This document shows positions 45,677 through 54,653 of a stretch of 64,000 nucleotides of DNA, piece after piece. How positions within the stretch are numbered: position 1 is the first letter of the stretch; each line of letters begins with the position of its first letter. Made by a program: the position numbers and the translations under genes. The notes under the pieces were generated by a model. It searched no databases, was not told the origin of the DNA, and worked only from the letters and a program-made list of their open reading frames with translations. The DNA is from DATKAS01 sp963773315 (GTDB lineage Bacteria; Actinomycetota; Acidimicrobiia; Acidimicrobiales; DATKAS01). The stretch spans positions 345,371 to 409,370 of the forward strand of contig CAVZAF010000003.1 of the NCBI GenBank assembly GCA_963773315.1, in the 5' to 3' direction.

Positions 45677-46039
45677 ATGGCCCAGAACGTTCTGGGCGGC
45701 GAACTGGTCCCCTGCTCGCTCGACCCGTTGACGGGCTTCTATCGCAACGGTTGCTGCGACACCGGTGGTGACGACCTCGGCGTCCATGTCGTCTGCGCGC
45801 GCGTCACGGCCGAGTTCCTCGCGTTCAGCAAGGCGGCCGGCAATGACCTCTCGACACCGCAACCCGCGTTCGGGTTCGCGGGCTTGCAGCCCGACGACCA
45901 GTGGTGCCTGTGCGCGGACCGCTGGGTCGAGGCCTTCGAAGCGGGCGCCGCGCCGCACGTGGTGCTCGAGTCGACGCATGCACGCGCGCTCGAGTGGATC
46001 TCGCTCGACGACCTGCGCGCTCACGAAGCGCTGTCGTGA
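45677..46039 (+). CDS. DUF2237 family protein
   Basis: 120 residues: MAQNVLGGELVPCSLDPLTG, FYRNGCCDTGGDDLGVHVVC, and QPDDQWCLCADRWVEAFEAG. These are the characteristic blocks of DUF2237 (VLGxxLxxCsxdPlTGffRdGcC). The conserved Cys and Asp suggest metal binding; no function is established. It lies 16 bp after the SDR gene. Complete. Confidence 0.92.
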   Translation: MAQNVLGGELVPCSLDPLTGFYRNGCCDTGGDDLGVHVVCARVTAEFLAFSKAAGNDLSTPQPAFGFAGLQPDDQWCLCADRWVEAFEAGAAPHVVLESTHARALEWISLDDLRAHEALS

Positions 46040-46045
46040 GATCGG

Positions 46046-47185
46046 TCAGCAGCAGACGTCGTTGATCGTGATCGTGACGGTCGAGCCTGCGGGCGCTTGC
46101 GTGCCCCCCACGGGGTCTTGTGACAGCACGTTCCCATCGGGCGAGAGCTGAGGGTCCAATACCGTGTGCACGTCGAAACCGGCCGCTGTGAGGGTGTTTT
46201 GCGCCTCTTCCCAGTACACGCCCACGACGTTGGGCACGACGACCTTCGGCACGTTGCCCACTCCGATGAACACCGTCGTGCCGGGATCGACCGAGGTGCC
46301 GGCAGCCGGAAGCTGCGAGACGACGAGACCATCGCGGCTGTCGCCCTTCGCGAGGTCGACCACGAGCTGCGTCACGTGGAGGCCGAGGTCGGTGAGCTGC
46401 TGCGCGGCGTCCTGATGCGGGAGCCCGAGCACGTCGGGCATGTGCAGCGTGGGGCTCGTCGTGTTCGTGGTCGCGGCCGGCTTGACGGTCGTGCTCGACG
46501 AGCTGGTCGTCGTCGAGACGGTCGTCGGTGCCGTGGGCGTGGTCGCGGTAGCGGGCTGCGGCTTTGCGGTCGATGCGACCACCTTCTTCCCCGCGGTTGT
46601 CGCCACAGGCTGCGTCACGGCGGGGGTGGGCGTGACCGACGTGCCCGGTGAGCCGGTGTCGGGTGAGTCGGTGACGACCGCGCTCCGCGCCTCGGTGTCA
46701 GGCACGCGCGTCTCGGCTGTGCCGAGCACCGTGGGCTGCGTCGGCACACACGTGTCGAACGCGGGATCCGTCAGGAGCTTGCCGTTGTCTCGCGAGGTCG
46801 CGTCGCCGAGCGTCCTTCGGAGGTCGTCGTCGGTGACCCACAAGAGCCGTGTGCGGGGAGACGAGGTTCGGCTGTCGTCCCAAGTGACCGCGCGCCAATG
46901 TCCGAAGCGGCCTTCGTAGCGCCAGCCCGTGAGCACGATCACGTCGGTGACCGGGATCTCGGCCACCGCAGGGCCTCCCGGGCAGTCATGCGCTTCGAGC
47001 CCGCCGACCACGCGGAACGCACGCTGCGACGCAGGCGCAACGAAGACGAGCGCGCACACGACGAGGGCCGCGACCGCGACACCACTGCAGCCCGCGAGGA
47101 TCCGTACGTTGCGCGCGGGCCTGCCCGTGCCCCCGCCGCCCGTGGCGCTACCGGTCGCTCCGGGCTCCACCATCGCGCATCCCAC
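46046..47185 (-). CDS. Membrane-anchored PASTA-domain protein
   Basis: 379 residues. A single transmembrane segment (VRILAGCSGVAVAALVVCAL, ~27-46) is followed by an extracellular domain with DCPGGPAV and GWRYEGRFGHWRAVTWDDSR, a Thr/Pro-rich linker (~185-245), and two PASTA repeats: MPDVLGLPHQDAAQQLTDLG and VPNVVGVYWEEAQNTLTAAG, the second ending DPVGGTQAPAGSTVTITI. PASTA domains bind peptidoglycan or muropeptides. There is no kinase domain. The start could be 47,173 (MVEPG) instead. Confidence 0.85.
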   Translation of the reverse strand: MGCAMVEPGATGSATGGGGTGRPARNVRILAGCSGVAVAALVVCALVFVAPASQRAFRVVGGLEAHDCPGGPAVAEIPVTDVIVLTGWRYEGRFGHWRAVTWDDSRTSSPRTRLLWVTDDDLRRTLGDATSRDNGKLLTDPAFDTCVPTQPTVLGTAETRVPDTEARSAVVTDSPDTGSPGTSVTPTPAVTQPVATTAGKKVVASTAKPQPATATTPTAPTTVSTTTSSSSTTVKPAATTNTTSPTLHMPDVLGLPHQDAAQQLTDLGLHVTQLVVDLAKGDSRDGLVVSQLPAAGTSVDPGTTVFIGVGNVPKVVVPNVVGVYWEEAQNTLTAAGFDVHTVLDPQLSPDGNVLSQDPVGGTQAPAGSTVTITINDVCC

Positions 47186-47240
47186 TCACACGGCGATCGT
47201 CTCACAGACAGATCGATGCGTGCTGTGTGATGCTCCTCAT

Positions 47241-48240
47241 ATGGCCGAGGTGCACGGCGCGGTCGAGACGGCAGCCGCACTGCGCAGGTGGCTCGAGCAC
47301 GAGTACGGGGGCACCGTGCTCGACGCGGAAGAACCCCGCTCGATCGGCACTGGCTTCTCGACGCTCATCGACTACGTCCGGTTCGCGGGCCGAGACCTGC
47401 CGCCCGAGTGGAGCGGGCCTCTCGTTGCCCGCACCCACAGGACCGTGGAGGAGGCGGGGGTGGCACGGCGCGAAGCCGCGATCCAGGAGTGGTGCTTCGA
47501 GCAGGCCTACCCGGCGCCGCGAGTGATCGCGGTCTTCGGTCCCGGTGAGCTCGGCGACCTCCCGGTCCAGGTGATGCAGCGAGGGCCGCACACGACGCTG
47601 TTCGAAGCGGTGAAGCGAGCCCCGTGGCGAGCGCCGAGCTTGGTCGACCGTCTCGCCGCGCTCCAGGTCCGCCTCCATGCGTTGCCAATCGTGGGGTGGC
47701 CGGAGCCTGACGGCGAGAGCCTCGCGGAACGACGCCTCCGACTGGTTCGACGTTGGCTGGCGGCGCATGAAGACACCGGCCTGCGCGCCGCGCTCAGGCG
47801 AGTCGAGCCCCTGCTGCCCGAGCTCGACGCGGGCCCGAAGGTCGCGTGCCACGGCGACTTCCATCCGCTCAACGTCCTGGTCGACGGGGACGAGTCGATG
47901 GTCATCGACTGGACCGATGCCGCGCTCGGTGATCGCCACGGCGACGTCGCGCGCACACATCTCCTCTTCCACTTCGGCGCCGCGCTCGGCGACGTCGAAC
48001 CGCGCCGCGAAAGCGTTGGTAGGTGCATCGCAGGGGTGGCTGTCGAAGCGGTTCCTCAACGCGTACCAGCGCGTCGTGCCGCTCGATGCCGAGCGCTTGC
48101 GCAAGTGGGAGGCGGTGCACCTGCTCCACGGCTGGGCGCAGGTCGTCGAAGCCCACGACGCGGGCGGCCAGCTCGCCGATCGCGTGCCCTTCGAGCTCAT
48201 CCCGTGGATCCGCGAGCGCTTCGAGTCGGCACTCGCCTGA
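47241..48240 (+). CDS. Aminoglycoside-phosphotransferase-like kinase, frameshifted
   Basis: About 333 residues when joined. The APH-fold catalytic loop KVACHGDFHPLNVLVDGDES (~204-223), then MVIDWTDAALGDRHGDVART, carries the HGDxxxxN and DW motifs. A shift near 48,010 leads from LGDVEP to ASQGWLSKRFLNAYQRVVPL and a C-terminal helical region ending FELIPWIRERFESALA. The substrate is unknown. Divergent from the PASTA gene. Confidence 0.78.
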
Positions 48241-48294
48241 CAGCTGCGAGGCTTCTCTGCTCGGCACAACGCCGGGTGCACGCTCCCCCTTAGG

Positions 48295-49038
48295 GTGCCG
48301 GTGGTGGGGCCGCTGACCGACGACGAGCGCTACTCCTTCGACCTGCAGGGCTTCCTCGTGCGTCGCGGGGTGCTGGCCCCGGCCGAGCTGGCCGCCCTCC
48401 ACGAGGCGATCGACGGCCTCGGGCTGGCGCCACCGGGCGAGACGATCCAGAGCCAGCGGTTCAGCGGCCACCTACCGCGAGCCTTGGCATTTCAGCACCT
48501 CATCGATCATTCGGCGGTGTTCGACATCGTGGTCGAGCTGTGCGGTGTGCACGTCCGCCTCGACCACGCCTACGGCATCGTGATGGCGCCGGGCACCAGC
48601 GGCCTGGGGTTGCACGGCGGCGCCACCCCGTTCGATCCCGCGCAGTACTACCTGGTGCGGGACGGGAAGATCCGCTGCGGCCTGGTCGCGGTCCAATGGG
48701 CGCTCGTCGACCATCCGGCCGGAGGCGGCGGCTTCTGCGGCGTGCCGGGGAGCCACAAGGCCGGCTTCGCCCTGCCCGGGCGGCCTGACGGCCGGCTGGC
48801 GGTGGAGGTTCCGCTGGCCGCCGGCGACCTCGTGGTGTTCACGGAGGCGCTGACCCACGGCACGCTGGCCTGGCGGGGCCCGGAGATCCGGCGCACGCTG
48901 CTCTACAAGTATTCCCCGGGGAGCTCGACGTGGGCGGAGGACCAGCGGTGGCCCGCGGCGCTGCTCGAGCAGCTCACCGAACGGCAACGGCTGCTGCTGC
49001 AACCACCGTCGGTCGCGTACCACCAACCGGTCATCTGA
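48295..49038 (+). CDS. Phytanoyl-CoA dioxygenase-like Fe(II)/2-oxoglutarate protein
   Basis: 247 residues. YSFDLQGFLVRRGVLAPAEL is the PhyH N-terminus. GLGLHGGATPFDPAQYYLVR, GGGGFCGVPGSHKAGFALPG and FTEALTHGTLAWRGPEIRRT, then LLYKYSPG follow the family order, with the distal His in SHK and THG. The usual HxD iron pair is not clear (LHGG instead), so activity is uncertain. Start is GTG 48295 or 48301. Complete, with no frameshift. Confidence 0.78.
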   Translation: MPVVGPLTDDERYSFDLQGFLVRRGVLAPAELAALHEAIDGLGLAPPGETIQSQRFSGHLPRALAFQHLIDHSAVFDIVVELCGVHVRLDHAYGIVMAPGTSGLGLHGGATPFDPAQYYLVRDGKIRCGLVAVQWALVDHPAGGGGFCGVPGSHKAGFALPGRPDGRLAVEVPLAAGDLVVFTEALTHGTLAWRGPEIRRTLLYKYSPGSSTWAEDQRWPAALLEQLTERQRLLLQPPSVAYHQPVI

Positions 49039-49170
49039 CCCGCCGGCTCAGGCCAGCCCTTGCCGGGCCAATCCGCCAGCGCCGGGTGGCCGCGTCGAGG
49101 CAGAGGCCCTTGAACCGCGTGGGCACGAGGATGCACGGTTCTTCTGGCCCTGGTTCCGTACCCTGACTAC

Positions 49171-49335
49171 ATGCGTCGCGTGATCGCTGCCGTCTCGCTC
49201 GTCATCGTGATGTGCGCGGGCTGCAAGACGAACGGCGCCACGCAGCAGGAGGACAAGACGCAGCAGCGGTTCGACTGCACGGCCGCGAACCTCGCGGCTG
49301 CGGGCGGCGGGGCGAGCACAACGATCCAGTGCTGA
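49171..49335 (+). CDS. Small lipoprotein
   Basis: 54 residues. MRRVIAAVSLVIVMCAGCKT is a lipoprotein signal peptide with a CAG-C lipobox; the mature peptide is only ~37 residues, polar, with two more Cys near the C-terminus (FDCT and TIQC). No family is recognised. It is followed 40 bp later by the LLM oxidoreductase gene. Confidence 0.6.
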   Translation: MRRVIAAVSLVIVMCAGCKTNGATQQEDKTQQRFDCTAANLAAAGGGASTTIQC

Positions 49336-49375
49336 GCACAGAACGCTGACCGCGACGCGTGTGTAGCGTCGCCGC

Positions 49376-50260
49376 ATGAAGTACGGACTCGCCTTCGTCA
49401 ACACGATGCAGTGGACCAAGGGCCCCGGCGCGATCGAGCTGGCCCGCGCCGCCGACGACGCAGGGTTCGAGTCGCTCTGGACTGTCGAGCACGTCGTCTA
49501 CCCGGACGACTACGCCTCGCCCTATCCGTACAGTCCGGACGGCAAGATGCCCGCGCAAGCGTCGACGCCGATCCCCGACCCGCTCATCTGGCTCGCGTTC
49601 GTCGCGTCGGTGACGACGTCGATCCGGCTTGCGACGGGCATCTTGATCCTCCCCGAACGCAATCCCGTCGTGCTGGCCAAGGAGCTCGCGACGCTCGACG
49701 AGCTGTCGGGCGGGCGGGTCGAGCTCGGCATCGGCGTCGGCTGGCTCCGCGAGGAGTTCGACGCGCTCGGCATCCCCTGGGAGCGTCGCGGCGCTCGCAA
49801 CGACGAGTACGTCGCCGCCATGCGTGCGCTGTGGGCGTCAGACGGTGCGAGCTTCGAGGGTGACTTCGCGTCGTTCACGCGCGTCTCGTCGAACCCGAAG
49901 CCACCCCAGGGCCAGATCCCGATCGTGATCGGCGGTCACTCGCGCGTGGCGTGTGAGCGCGCGGGTCGGCTCGGCAACGGCTTCTTCCCAGGCAAGGGTT
50001 CCCCCGCCGAGCTGCGCGAGATGATCGACATCGTGCGCCAGACCGCCGCCGCGCACGACCGCGATCCCGACGCGATTTCGATCACCTTCGGCAGCCCTGC
50101 GATCTTCGGCGACGACCCGGTCGGCGCCGCCCAGGAGCTCGCCGAGCTCGGGGTCAGCCGTGTCATCGTGCCGGCCTTCTTGCTCCGCAAGCCCTCCGAA
50201 CGTGACGCGATGGAGGCGTTCGCGGAGCGGGTGATCAAGCCGACCGCGTCGATCGGCTGA
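49376..50260 (+). CDS. LLM-class F420-dependent oxidoreductase
   Basis: 294 residues. MKYGLAFVNTMQWTKGPGAI, FESLWTVEHVVYPDDYASPY, IRLATGILILPERNPVVLAK and GRVELGIGVGWLREEFDALG match actinobacterial F420-dependent luciferase-like (TIGR03619-type) proteins. The C-terminal QIPIVIGGHSRVACERAGRL and FLLRKPSERDAMEAFAE complete the barrel. Substrate unknown. Complete and in frame. Confidence 0.9.
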   Translation: MKYGLAFVNTMQWTKGPGAIELARAADDAGFESLWTVEHVVYPDDYASPYPYSPDGKMPAQASTPIPDPLIWLAFVASVTTSIRLATGILILPERNPVVLAKELATLDELSGGRVELGIGVGWLREEFDALGIPWERRGARNDEYVAAMRALWASDGASFEGDFASFTRVSSNPKPPQGQIPIVIGGHSRVACERAGRLGNGFFPGKGSPAELREMIDIVRQTAAAHDRDPDAISITFGSPAIFGDDPVGAAQELAELGVSRVIVPAFLLRKPSERDAMEAFAERVIKPTASIG

Positions 50261-50325
50261 GGCCCCGTTGCCGCGCTCAAACCGGTGTCTGTAGTCTGCA
50301 AGCATCTCGACAAGGGAGAACGCAG

Positions 50326-50874
50326 ATGTCTGAAAAGCCTTCGTACCTCGGGCTCCTCAATGCAGTCTCGAACGCGGAGAGCCAGGCCGAGTGCTACTTG
50401 AACGCGTGGGCCGGGGTGACTCCGGACGAAGGCGTCCGTCACGTCATCTCGAGCGTCGCGATCCGCGAGGGCGAGCACGGCAAGGCATTCGCGAAGCGTC
50501 TCTGCGAGCTCGGCTACACCCTGCTTCCCCGCGAGGACCCGAAGTTCGACGACAAGATGGAGATCGCCTCGTCCACGTCGCTGACCGACCGCGAGAAGTT
50601 CGAGAAGCTCGGGCTCTCACGTGACTTCGATCCGACTCAGCCGGACGTCTTCTCGAAGTTCTTCGACGACAAGACCATCGACATCCAGACCGGCGCCTTG
50701 CTCGGCCGCTACATCGCCGAGGAGCGCGACAGCGGCCGCATGCTGCGGGGCTGCTACGACCAGCTGTGCGCCACCGAGAACGGCCACGCAACGAGCAACG
50801 GCAACGGCGACCTCAGCGCGCAGCTCGGCCGCATCGAAGACCTGCTCGAGAAGCTCGTCGCCAAGAAGCGCTAG
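50326..50874 (+). CDS. Ferritin-like domain protein
   Basis: 182 residues, preceded by a GGGAGAA ribosome site. Helices with acidic/His residues: LLNAVSNAESQAECYLNAWA (~10-29), HVISSVAIREGEHGKAFAKR (~40-59, EGEH), and GALLGRYIAEERDSGRMLRG (~118-137, EER), as in rubrerythrin-like bundles with an incomplete metal set. The C-terminal QLGRIEDLLEKLVAKKR is a short coiled coil. No signal peptide, so cytosolic. Role unknown. Confidence 0.78.
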   Translation: MSEKPSYLGLLNAVSNAESQAECYLNAWAGVTPDEGVRHVISSVAIREGEHGKAFAKRLCELGYTLLPREDPKFDDKMEIASSTSLTDREKFEKLGLSRDFDPTQPDVFSKFFDDKTIDIQTGALLGRYIAEERDSGRMLRGCYDQLCATENGHATSNGNGDLSAQLGRIEDLLEKLVAKKR

Positions 50875-50886
50875 CGCAGCCGCGTG

Positions 50887-50905
50887 TCGACGCGCTTCGC
50901 GTCGA
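50887..50905. terminator. Short hairpin between convergent genes
   Basis: An 8-bp perfect stem, TCGACGCG-CTT-CGCGTCGA, between the ferritin-like gene (plus, 50,874) and the glutaminase gene (minus, 50,910). It has no T-tract. It may act as a terminator for both, with modest support. Confidence 0.45.
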
Positions 50906-50909
50906 AGGA

Positions 50910-52685
50910 TCACGCCAGCGTCCGGATCTCTTCGTTCGCGTCACGGAGGCGGCCGGCGAGCTCGCGGGCCAGGTTGCCGAACAGCACCGCGCGCAGCTGA
51001 GGAAGCCGCGCTTCGAGTGACTCCAGGCCCTCGAACGTGAGGACCTTGCACACCACGACACAGTCGGCGAGCACGGTCGTCGAACGTGGTTTGCCGTCGA
51101 GCACCGCCATCTCCCCGAACGTCGCCCCTTGGCCGAGCGTCGCGATCCGCTGTTGGTCGTGCCCGGTCGCGATGCAGACGCTCAGCGATCCCGACATCAC
51201 CGAGTAGATGCCGTCGGCCGCGTCGCCCTCCGAGAAGACGACTTCGCCGGGACCGAAGCGGCGGACCTCAGCAATCTCGTCGGCGGCGGCGAGCGCATCA
51301 GCGTCGAGCCCAGCGAGGAGCTGCTGCATCGCGAGCTCTCCGGTCTGACCGTCCAGCTCTTCGCACTCGCGCAGCAATTCCTCCTCGCACCACTCGAGCG
51401 CGTCGTCGACGCTGGTGAACGTCGCTTCGGTGGGCGCGCCGCGCAGGGCGGAGCACAGCAGCTGCACGTCGGCAGCCGCGGCCATGTCGCGGACGCCGGC
51501 GAGCACCTCGCGTGCGCCTGTGTCCATCGTGCTCACGCGTCGACCATCGAGGATCAGGAAGTCGAGCTCCGCGAGCGACTCGCACACTGTGCGCGAGACG
51601 ACCTCGGCCGATGCGAAGCACAGCTCGCCCTGCATCTCGACGACGCCGATCCGCGAGCCGTGCTCCCGCAAGAACGCCATGGCCGACGACGGCCGGCGGC
51701 GTTTCGAGTGCACGGTGTCCCCCCGGTACTGGCGTCGGACCGCGCCGAAGCCGGCCTCGTGAGGCTGGTGCAGCTCGAGGCGAAACCGACCCGCGAGCCG
51801 CTGACACGCGGCGATGCCCCGCACGCTGTTCCCTCGAGCGTCGATGGGGGGAGAGAACACCGCGAAGCCGAGCTGGCCGGGCGACACGGCGAGCACGCCT
51901 CCCGACACACCACTCTTGGCCGGGAGGCCGACGCGGTACATCCACTCCCCCGAGAAGTCGTACATCCCGCACGTCGTCATCACGCTCAGCACTCGCACCG
52001 CCGACTCGGCGGTGAGCGCCCGCACGCCGGTGACCGGGTTGACGCCGCCGTTCGCAAGGGTGGCGGCCATCACCGCGAGGTCGGTCGCGTCGACGAGGAT
52101 CGAGCACTGCCGGAAGTAGAGGTCGAGCACGTCGTCGACGTCCGTGGGGAGCATGTCGAAGGCCCGCATGAAGTACGCGATCGCGCGGTTGCGGTCACCG
52201 GTGGCTTGCTCGGAGACGAACGTGCGCTCATCGACTTCGAGCGGACGGCCGACGAACCGCTCGAACGACGTGCGAAGGTGGACCCACTTCTCCTCCGCGG
52301 TGTCACCCGGCAGGAGGCTCGTCGCGACGATCGCGCCCGCGTTCACCATCGGGTTGTGAGCTCGGCGCGACTTCTCCTCGACGGCGATCGAGTTGAACGG
52401 GTCACCGGTGGGCTCGACACCGACGCGCTGTGCGACCACGTCAGGGCCACGTGCGTCGAGCACGGTGCCGAACACGAACGGCTTCGAGACGGATTGGATC
52501 GTGAACCGCCGCGACGCGTCGCCCGCTGCGTAGATGTGGCCGTCCATCGTCACGAGGGACATGCCGAACCACGACGGGTCGGCTTCGGCGAGCACCGGGA
52601 TGTACGTCGCAGGAGTGCCGCCGTCGAGCCCGGCGATCTCTTCGGTCAGCGACTCGAGCACCTGCGCGATCGGGAGCTTCGGCAC
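50910..52685 (-). CDS. glsA: Glutaminase fused to STAS and cyclic-nucleotide-binding domains
   Basis: 591 residues from GTG 52685 with GGAGG upstream. Residues ~1-310 are a serine-dependent beta-lactamase-like glutaminase: FTIQSVSKPFVFG (catalytic SxxK), HNPMVNAGAIVATSLL, and GLPAKSGVSGGVLAVSPGQL. Residues ~340-440 form a STAS-like domain (IGVVEMQGELCFASAEVVSR, LDFLILDGRRVSTMDTGARE). The C-terminal ~130 residues are a cNMP-binding fold (RFGPGEVVFSEGDAADGIYS, GQGATFGEMAVLDGKPRSTT). It hydrolyses glutamine to glutamate and ammonia, probably under ligand control. Complete. Confidence 0.9.
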   Translation of the reverse strand: MPKLPIAQVLESLTEEIAGLDGGTPATYIPVLAEADPSWFGMSLVTMDGHIYAAGDASRRFTIQSVSKPFVFGTVLDARGPDVVAQRVGVEPTGDPFNSIAVEEKSRRAHNPMVNAGAIVATSLLPGDTAEEKWVHLRTSFERFVGRPLEVDERTFVSEQATGDRNRAIAYFMRAFDMLPTDVDDVLDLYFRQCSILVDATDLAVMAATLANGGVNPVTGVRALTAESAVRVLSVMTTCGMYDFSGEWMYRVGLPAKSGVSGGVLAVSPGQLGFAVFSPPIDARGNSVRGIAACQRLAGRFRLELHQPHEAGFGAVRRQYRGDTVHSKRRRPSSAMAFLREHGSRIGVVEMQGELCFASAEVVSRTVCESLAELDFLILDGRRVSTMDTGAREVLAGVRDMAAAADVQLLCSALRGAPTEATFTSVDDALEWCEEELLRECEELDGQTGELAMQQLLAGLDADALAAADEIAEVRRFGPGEVVFSEGDAADGIYSVMSGSLSVCIATGHDQQRIATLGQGATFGEMAVLDGKPRSTTVLADCVVVCKVLTFEGLESLEARLPQLRAVLFGNLARELAGRLRDANEEIRTLA

Positions 52686-52758
52686 ACGGACGATCCTCCA
52701 ACAACGCGCATTTCGCCCGATTGAACGTTGACTGGCGGAGATCTTGCATGCTGTGACG

Positions 52759-53847
52759 ATGAGCGGGCGCCCGGACTGCGAGCTCTGCACCTTCGGCGAG
52801 GCACCAGGCACGCTCTTCGCGTTCGACGCATCCTCGGTGACCGCGACAGTCGACGAACCCGTGACGAGTCTGCGCGTCGTCTCCCGCCATCACGTGGGAG
52901 AGCCGTTCGAGCTGCCCGGGCTCAGCCGAAGGCGCTTCTGGGAGGAGGCGCTCATCGCCGCGCGTGCGCTGCGCGAGGTGACAGGCGCCCGGCGGATCTC
53001 GTATGAGATCTCGGGTGGTTCGAAACCACACGTGGAGCTCGACCTCCGTGCCGATGACCCCGATCCGTCCCGATCCGCGACACGAGCCGAGCTCACATCG
53101 ACCTTGCAGGGGCTCGCGGACCCGCAGACCGAGCACTCTGTCGTGAGCGACGTGCCGGCGGTCTATGACGAGATGTCCGAGTGGTGGGACGCGCAGGCGG
53201 AGGACGGCTTCTACAACGCGCACTACGACCGGCCGGCGGTGCTCGATCTCTGTGGGGAGGTCGATGGGCTACGGCTCGCCGACATCGGATGCGGGTCGGG
53301 CTATTACCTCGCCGAGCTCATCGGCCGGGGTGCCCAAGTCCTCGGCGTCGACGGGAGCGCGCAGCAGCTCACGAGGGCCCGTGCCCGTGTCGGCCCCGAC
53401 ATCGAGCTCGTCGAGCACGACCTCGAACGTCCACTGACGATGTGGGAAGACGCGTCGTTCGACGGGGCCGTGATGCCGCTCGTGTACCACCACATCGACA
53501 ACCGCGTGGGCCTGCTGTCGGAGGTGCAGCGCGTGCTTCGGCCGGGCGGGTGGCTCGTGCTGTCGACGAGTCACCCGACGTCCGACTGGCTGCAGTCGGG
53601 CGGCAGCTACTTCGCGGTCGAGCGCGTCGACGCCTTGTTCGACGGGCTCGGTGGCCGGTGGCGGGTGCCGTTCTGGCGGATCCCGATGGGAGTGCTGCTC
53701 GACGAGGTCTTGGCCGCCGGCCTCGTGCTCGACCGGCTGGTGGAGCCGGTGCCGCCGGCCGACCGAGAGGCGGTGAGCCCCCGCATGCATCGACGACTCA
53801 ACCTCGAACCGGCTTTCGTCGCGCTGCGGGCCCATCGACCTGCTTAG
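52759..53847 (+). CDS. HIT-like domain fused to SAM-dependent methyltransferase
   Basis: 362 residues from ATG 52759. The N-terminal ~110 residues resemble a HIT-type fold: CELC near the start, VSRHHVGEPFELPGLSRRRF in the middle, and KPHVELDLRA where HIT proteins have HxHxH; two of the three His are missing, so it is probably non-catalytic. The methyltransferase follows: LADIGCGSGYYLAELIGRGA (SAM motif I, ~174-193), VLGVDGSAQQLTRARARVG, FDGAVMPLVYHHIDNRVGLL and LRPGGWLVLSTSHPTSDW. The target is unknown. Divergent from the glutaminase gene. Confidence 0.82.
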   Translation: MSGRPDCELCTFGEAPGTLFAFDASSVTATVDEPVTSLRVVSRHHVGEPFELPGLSRRRFWEEALIAARALREVTGARRISYEISGGSKPHVELDLRADDPDPSRSATRAELTSTLQGLADPQTEHSVVSDVPAVYDEMSEWWDAQAEDGFYNAHYDRPAVLDLCGEVDGLRLADIGCGSGYYLAELIGRGAQVLGVDGSAQQLTRARARVGPDIELVEHDLERPLTMWEDASFDGAVMPLVYHHIDNRVGLLSEVQRVLRPGGWLVLSTSHPTSDWLQSGGSYFAVERVDALFDGLGGRWRVPFWRIPMGVLLDEVLAAGLVLDRLVEPVPPADREAVSPRMHRRLNLEPAFVALRAHRPA

Positions 53848-53879
53848 GAGCGCGGACACGCCTTTGGTACCTTGCCCTG

Positions 53880-54653
53880 GTGCCGGGGGGTCGGGGGGTT
53901 CGCTTGCGCGCGGTCGTCGCGTCGGGCCTTGTCCTGACCGCGCTCGCCCTGACTTCGTGCGGCGGCGACAGCAAGACCGCAAGCGACAACATCATCGAAG
54001 CGGGCCAAGTCAACATCCAGCTGCCCGACGGGTACACGCTGAGCAAGCCCGGCGACCAGGTGGCTGCGCCGCCGTCGAGCGCAGTGGCCGCGGGCGCGCA
54101 GGCCGCTCCGGTCGGCGAGTCCGCGTCGTCCGGTGCTGCGTCCGGAGCCGCGACGACGGCAGCGACGAGCGACACCATCCCCCTCGCGCAGCAGGACCCA
54201 GTCACCAAGTTCTTCACCGCGTTCGGCACGTTCCGCTCGTGCCTGAAGAACCAGGGCCTGACGTTCCTCGGCGTGCCCGATCCGAACAAGCCCGACTCGC
54301 CGACGAACGACCCCGCGTACGTGAAGGGCCTCCAGACCTGTGCCGCTCAGAGCAACATCGTGCAGGCGTTGCAGGAGATGCAGACCGCGCAGAACAACCT
54401 GACGCCCGACCAGATCGAGGCGCAGAACAAGCAGTACCTCGCGTGGCGCGACTGCATGATCGGTCACGGCTGGAAGATCCCCGAGCCGAAGCCCGACTCG
54501 AAGGGCCGCCTCCTGTCATTCGGCGCTGACAACAGCGGGCCGCAGATCGAGCCCCCTCCAGGGCAGAGCAGCGGGGACATCTTCGACAGCAGCGACTTCG
54601 CAGACTGCGCGAAGCAATCGCAAGCGGAAGCTGGGGCATCGGGCGGCGGATGA
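53880..54653 (+). CDS. Lipoprotein with Ala/Ser linker
   Basis: 257 residues from GTG 53880; TTG at ~53,905 is possible. The lipoprotein signal VVASGLVLTALALTSCGGDS precedes an Ala/Ser/Thr-rich stretch and a Cys-containing domain (FRSCLKNQGLTFLGVPDPNK, GLQTCAAQSNIVQALQEMQT, YLAWRDCMIGHGWKIPEPKP). The four conserved Cys probably form two disulfides outside the cell. The next gene overlaps the stop (ATGA) and encodes an envelope adaptor-like protein, so the two likely work together. Family unknown. Confidence 0.65.
   Translation: MPGGRGVRLRAVVASGLVLTALALTSCGGDSKTASDNIIEAGQVNIQLPDGYTLSKPGDQVAAPPSSAVAAGAQAAPVGESASSGAASGAATTAATSDTIPLAQQDPVTKFFTAFGTFRSCLKNQGLTFLGVPDPNKPDSPTNDPAYVKGLQTCAAQSNIVQALQEMQTAQNNLTPDQIEAQNKQYLAWRDCMIGHGWKIPEPKPDSKGRLLSFGADNSGPQIEPPPGQSSGDIFDSSDFADCAKQSQAEAGASGGG

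Noticed and set aside
49171..49335. Toxin or bacteriocin precursor
   Set aside because: The lipobox and short polar mature part fit a lipoprotein better; no immunity or transport gene is adjacent.
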